A stretch of DNA of 12,324 nucleotides. It comes from Pseudomonadota bacterium. Lineage in GTDB: Bacteria > Pseudomonadota > Alphaproteobacteria > Sphingomonadales > Sphingomonadaceae. Shown one piece after another: positions 9,753-12,324 of the stretch. The DNA lies in the NCBI GenBank assembly GCA_029781465.1, contig JAKOWQ010000238.1:1-12324 (forward strand), written 5' to 3'. The notes below the pieces were generated by a model. It saw only the letters and a list, made by a program, of their open reading frames with translations. It ran no database searches and was not told the DNA's origin. A program made the translations under genes and the position numbers. Positions within the stretch are counted from its first letter, which is position 1; the number at the start of each line of letters is the position of its first letter.

Positions 9753-9792
9753 TTCTCGGGTATCGATGATGTAAAGCGCAAAGTCTGTTGCG

Positions 9793-9831
9793 CGGCAAGA
9801 TATGTCGGATTGACCGGCAAGATCGGCAGAT
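9793..9831. repeat. Short direct repeats CGGCAAGAT in the divergent promoter region
   Basis: CGGCAAGAT occurs at 9793-9801 and 9815-9823, 22 bp apart (about two helical turns), and a one-base-shorter version, CGGCAGAT, follows directly at 9824-9831. The spacing suits binding of a regulator to one DNA face, but chance cannot be excluded for repeats this short. Confidence 0.45.
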
Positions 9832-9978
9832 GCCGCACTTGCAAAGACACCGAAGCGCACGCCCGGGCATCCGCCGGCAGGTGGTCGCATCGGTTCGGCC
9901 CACTCCACCAACGGCCAATCCTCCTCTGCGAACGGCATTGACTTATCGCGCCCGCCGCGCCCATGGCTAAACCAGCCT

Positions 9979-10015
9979 GCGCGGAGGCTTGATGGCCGGT
10001 CCGCGCCTGATTTTT
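9979..10015 (+). terminator. Terminator-like hairpin in the M13 peptidase leader
   Basis: GCGCGGA (9979-9985) pairs with TCCGCGC (10000-10006). An inner GGC (9986-9988) pairs with GCC (9995-9997) across a TTGATG loop, leaving two bulged G residues. Four bases later comes T5 (10011-10015), and then the ribosome-binding site of the peptidase gene. The shape fits an intrinsic terminator or attenuator. The 4-nt gap before the T-run and the short T-run make it uncertain. Confidence 0.35.
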
Positions 10016-10031
10016 CAGGGAGTCTTTCCAG

Positions 10032-12071
10032 ATGAAAAGCCGTTTTCTGATTGCTTGCGCCGCGCTGGCAATGGTTGCGACCGTGCCGGTCCGTGCCGAT
10101 GACCAAACCGCATCAACCGGTGAGGAGATCACCGTCATCGGCCACCCCCAGATCGGCGAATTCGGGGTTGATCTGACCGCGCGCGATACAACCGCCAAGC
10201 CCGGCGACGATTTTGAACGCTATGCCTCGGGCACCTGGATGGACAAGACCGAAATCCCCTCGGACCGGCCCAGCACCGGTTCGTTCACCAATCTGCGCGA
10301 AGACGTGCAGGATCAGGTCCAGAAGCTGATCACCGGCGCTCCGGCGGGGACCAAGTACGGCGCGCTCTACAGCGCCTTCATGAACGAGAAGCAGATCGAG
10401 CGGGTTGGCCTCAAGCCGCTGATGAAGGATCTGGGCGTGCTGCGGGCGATCTCGGACAAGTCCGAATTCAGCCGCTACATGGGCAGCACCTATGCCAAGT
10501 TCGGCATCACCCTGTTCAATTTCGGCCCCTATGCCGATCCGGTCGATCCCAACATGAACGTGCTGTGGATGAGCCAAGGCGGGCTGGGCCTGCCCGAGAA
10601 GGATTATTACTTCAACCCGCAGTTCGCCAAGCAGCGCCAGGCCTATTACAGCTATGTCGAGCGCATGATGCGCGCGCTGGGCAATCCCGATCCCAAGGGC
10701 GCAGCGTCGCGGATTCTGGCCTTTGAAACCGAAGTGGCTTCGCTAAGCTGGGATTCGGCGCAGAGCCGCGATATCGACAAGATCAACAACCCCTATTCGA
10801 CCGCCGAGCTTAAGGCCTATGCCCCCGGGCTCGATTGGGATGCGTTCTTCGCCGGTGCCAACGTGCCCGAGCAGAAGCGGATCATCGTCAACGAGAACAC
10901 CGCCTTCCGCTCCATCGCCCGGCTCTTTGACTCGACCCCGCTCGAGACGCTCAAGCTGTGGCAGGAATTCCACGTTGCCGATCAGGCCGCGCCCTATCTC
11001 AACAAGGCAATGGTCGACAGCCGCTTTGCCTATACCAGCACCATTTCGGGGGTGACGGTCAATCGTCCGCGCTGGAAGCGGGCGGTCGATCTGGTCAACG
11101 GCTCGCTGGGCGAGCTGGTCGGCCAGGCCTATGTCGAAAAGCATTTCCCCGAGACCGCCAAGGTCAAGATGGAAAAGCTGGTCGCCAACCTCAAGGTGGC
11201 GATGGGCGCGCGGATCCGCTCCAATTCGTGGATGAGCCCGGCGACCAAGGACGCCGCGCTCGAAAAGCTTTCGCGGATGGACGTGATGGTCGGCTATCCC
11301 GACAAATGGCGCGACTATTCGGGGGTCATGGCCGATGCCAACGACCTTTATGGCTCGGTGGTCAGCGCCACCAAGTTCAATGCCGAATACCAGATGAGCT
11401 TCCTGGGCAAGCCGGTTGACCACAAGCTGTGGGGGATGAACCCGCAGACCGTGAACGCCTATAACGGCGGGCTGCTCAACCAGATCGTGTTCCCGGCGGG
11501 TATCCTTCAGGCGCCGTTCTTCGATCCCAGCGCCGACCTGGCGGTCAATTATGGCGCGATCGGCGTGGTGATCGGGCACGAGATCAGCCACGGGTTCGAC
11601 GATCAGGGCCGCAAGATCGACGCGAGCGGCGCGGTGCGCGACTGGTGGACCCCCGAAGATGCCGAGCGCTTCAACGCCGAGGCCAAGAAGTTCGGCGAGC
11701 AATATGCCGCGTTCGAGGTCGTCCCCGGCTCGCACATCAACCCCGAGCTGACCATGGGCGAGAACATCGCCGATTTCGCCGGCCTCAATGTCGCCTACGA
11801 CGCCTATCACCTTGCGCTGGGCGGCAAGGAAGCGCCGATCATCGACGGGCTGACCGGCGATCAGCGCTTTTTCCTCGCCTATGCCCAGGTCTGGCGGTCA
11901 AAGGCGCGCGAGGATTCGCTGCGCAATCAGGTGACCACCGATCCGCACAGCCCGGCGCGCTATCGCACGATCGCGCCGCTGCGCGATCTCGATGCCTGGT
12001 ACGCCGCGTGGAACATCCAGCCCGGCGATGCGATGTATATTCCGCCCGAAAAGCGGGTGAAGATCTGGTAA
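10032..12071 (+). CDS. M13 (neprilysin-type) zinc metallopeptidase, secreted
   Basis: This complete 679-residue protein has a signal peptide (MKSRFLIACAALAMVATVPVRA, about 22 residues), then the M13 N-terminal lobe, with KPGDDFERYASGTWMDKTEIP at about 56-76. The catalytic lobe contains NAY at 475-477 for substrate backbone binding, NQIVFPAGILQAPFF at about 483-497, the zinc motif H516-E-I-S-H520, and GENIADFAG with the third ligand E577 and D581. The C-terminus PGDAMYIPPEKRVKIW is the family end, so nothing is missing. M13 enzymes cut oligopeptides on the amino side of hydrophobic residues. Here it should work in the periplasm and help degrade peptides, though the substrate is unknown. The ATG at 10032 is preceded by AGGGAG at 10017-10022. 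A strong hairpin follows 24 bp after the stop, so it is probably a single-gene transcript or the first gene of a partly terminated unit with the lipoprotein gene downstream. Confidence 0.96.
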   Translation: MKSRFLIACAALAMVATVPVRADDQTASTGEEITVIGHPQIGEFGVDLTARDTTAKPGDDFERYASGTWMDKTEIPSDRPSTGSFTNLREDVQDQVQKLITGAPAGTKYGALYSAFMNEKQIERVGLKPLMKDLGVLRAISDKSEFSRYMGSTYAKFGITLFNFGPYADPVDPNMNVLWMSQGGLGLPEKDYYFNPQFAKQRQAYYSYVERMMRALGNPDPKGAASRILAFETEVASLSWDSAQSRDIDKINNPYSTAELKAYAPGLDWDAFFAGANVPEQKRIIVNENTAFRSIARLFDSTPLETLKLWQEFHVADQAAPYLNKAMVDSRFAYTSTISGVTVNRPRWKRAVDLVNGSLGELVGQAYVEKHFPETAKVKMEKLVANLKVAMGARIRSNSWMSPATKDAALEKLSRMDVMVGYPDKWRDYSGVMADANDLYGSVVSATKFNAEYQMSFLGKPVDHKLWGMNPQTVNAYNGGLLNQIVFPAGILQAPFFDPSADLAVNYGAIGVVIGHEISHGFDDQGRKIDASGAVRDWWTPEDAERFNAEAKKFGEQYAAFEVVPGSHINPELTMGENIADFAGLNVAYDAYHLALGGKEAPIIDGLTGDQRFFLAYAQVWRSKAREDSLRNQVTTDPHSPARYRTIAPLRDLDAWYAAWNIQPGDAMYIPPEKRVKIW

Positions 12072-12095
12072 TCCGTTTCAAGACTTGACCTTGCG

Positions 12096-12119
12096 GGGGG
12101 CAGCGGCAACGCTGCCCCC
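12096..12119 (+). terminator. Hairpin terminator after the M13 peptidase gene
   Basis: GGGGGCAGCG (12096-12105) pairs perfectly with CGCTGCCCCC (12110-12119) around a GCAA loop, a GNRA tetraloop on the plus strand. It begins 24 bp after the peptidase stop. Only a weak T-rich stretch (ATTT) follows, so termination may be partial or the hairpin may mainly protect the mRNA 3' end. The orientation of the GNRA loop favours plus-strand use. Confidence 0.7.
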
Positions 12120-12146
12120 ATGCATTTCAGCCACAAGGAATCCACT

Positions 12147-12324
12147 ATGCGCACCCTTCCCCTGCTTTCGGTATCGCTGCTGGCGCTGGCCGCCTGCGCA
12201 CCCAAGGAAGCCGCCCCCGTTGTGGTGGCCCCCGCGCCCGAAGCCGCGCCCAGCGTCGCCCCCTATGCGCCGGTGATCCCCAAGGGCACCGGGATCTTCG
12301 CCGAGGCATCGAGCCTGCCGTTCC
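12147..12324 (+). CDS. Lipoprotein N-terminus, possibly M3-family peptidyl-dipeptidase (3' end outside window)
   Basis: The ATG at 12147 is preceded by AAGGAA (12135-12140) and opens a frame that stays open for 59 codons to the window edge. The first residues, MRTLPLLSVSLLALAACA, form a lipoprotein signal with lipobox LAAC and lipid-accepting Cys17. A Pro/Ala/Val-rich linker follows, then VIPKGTGIFAEASSLPF at the edge. That last stretch resembles the start of the mature domain in sphingomonad M3-family oligopeptidases (Dcp type), which begin with a similar TG-F-(A/S)-S-LPF segment. This is from memory and on few residues, so the M3 assignment is tentative; the lipoprotein start is well supported. 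If right, two envelope peptidases stand side by side. Confidence 0.6.
   Translation, partial: MRTLPLLSVSLLALAACAPKEAAPVVVAPAPEAAPSVAPYAPVIPKGTGIFAEASSLPF

Larger units (their letters stand above)
9685..10031. other. 347-bp divergent intergenic region
   Basis: This gap separates the lipoprotein-slam unit (leftward) from the M13 peptidase gene (rightward). The left third is AT-rich and holds the leftward promoter candidate; the middle has short direct repeats; the right end holds a terminator-like hairpin and the peptidase ribosome-binding site AGGGAG (10017-10022). A TTGACT at 9938-9943 could be a -35 element for the peptidase gene, but no good -10 lies at the right spacing. No convincing protein gene was found. 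Confidence 0.7.

Noticed and set aside
9938..9971. TTGACT and GCTAAA as a promoter for the M13 gene
   Set aside because: The spacing is 22 bp, too long for a standard sigma70 promoter, and the -10 match is poor.
9713..10198. 161-codon minus-strand frame across the divergent intergenic region into the M13 gene
   Set aside because: It runs through the predicted lipoprotein promoter and the peptidase signal peptide, and its translation has no domain-like pattern.
10743..11810. 355-codon minus-strand frame opposite the M13 peptidase
   Set aside because: It is antisense to conserved catalytic sequence, has no ribosome-binding site, and reads as composition-driven shadow sequence.

Overview
The window looks like chromosomal DNA from a high-GC alphaproteobacterium, most likely a sphingomonad (Sphingomonadales). 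This rests on the codon usage, on the style of the proteins (an M13 peptidase with a sphingomonad-like N-terminus, and a UvrA whose first zinc module reads CPVS), and on a GTTC-N7-GTTC LexA box of the alphaproteobacterial type in front of uvrA. I see no rRNA, tRNA, CRISPR array, insertion sequence or prophage gene. Both ends of the window cut through genes.

Left block (1-4322, plus strand): six tightly packed genes with gaps of 1 to 15 bp. They are the 3' end of a lemA-family gene, a secreted Gly-rich TPM-domain protein, a second TPM-domain membrane protein, a Nudix hydrolase of the ADP-ribose pyrophosphatase type, a short-chain dehydrogenase and a LacI-family regulator. The first three form the known LemA/TPM envelope neighbourhood. 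The SDR and LacI genes look like a small metabolic unit attached to it.

Middle block (4326-9684, minus strand): uvrA converges on the lacI-type gene with only 3 bp between the stop codons and has a LexA box just upstream of its start. Upstream of it lies a two-gene unit: a surface lipoprotein with a (Thr-Pro)7 linker and a TbpB-like C-terminal barrel signature, then a Slam-type outer-membrane protein (TPR plus DUF560 barrel). Its likely job is to move the lipoprotein to the cell surface. This is the most interesting system here, because no TonB receptor or other iron-uptake gene lies beside it and its ligand is unknown. The two reading frames are in phase and separated by a tandem 9-bp repeat carrying several stop codons.

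Right block (9685-12324): a 347-bp divergent intergenic region holds a plausible promoter for the lipoprotein-slam unit, short direct repeats, and a terminator-like hairpin in the leader of the next gene. That gene encodes a complete secreted M13 (neprilysin-type) metallopeptidase and is followed by a strong 10-bp GCAA-loop hairpin. The window ends in the first 59 codons of a lipoprotein, perhaps an M3-family peptidyl-dipeptidase.
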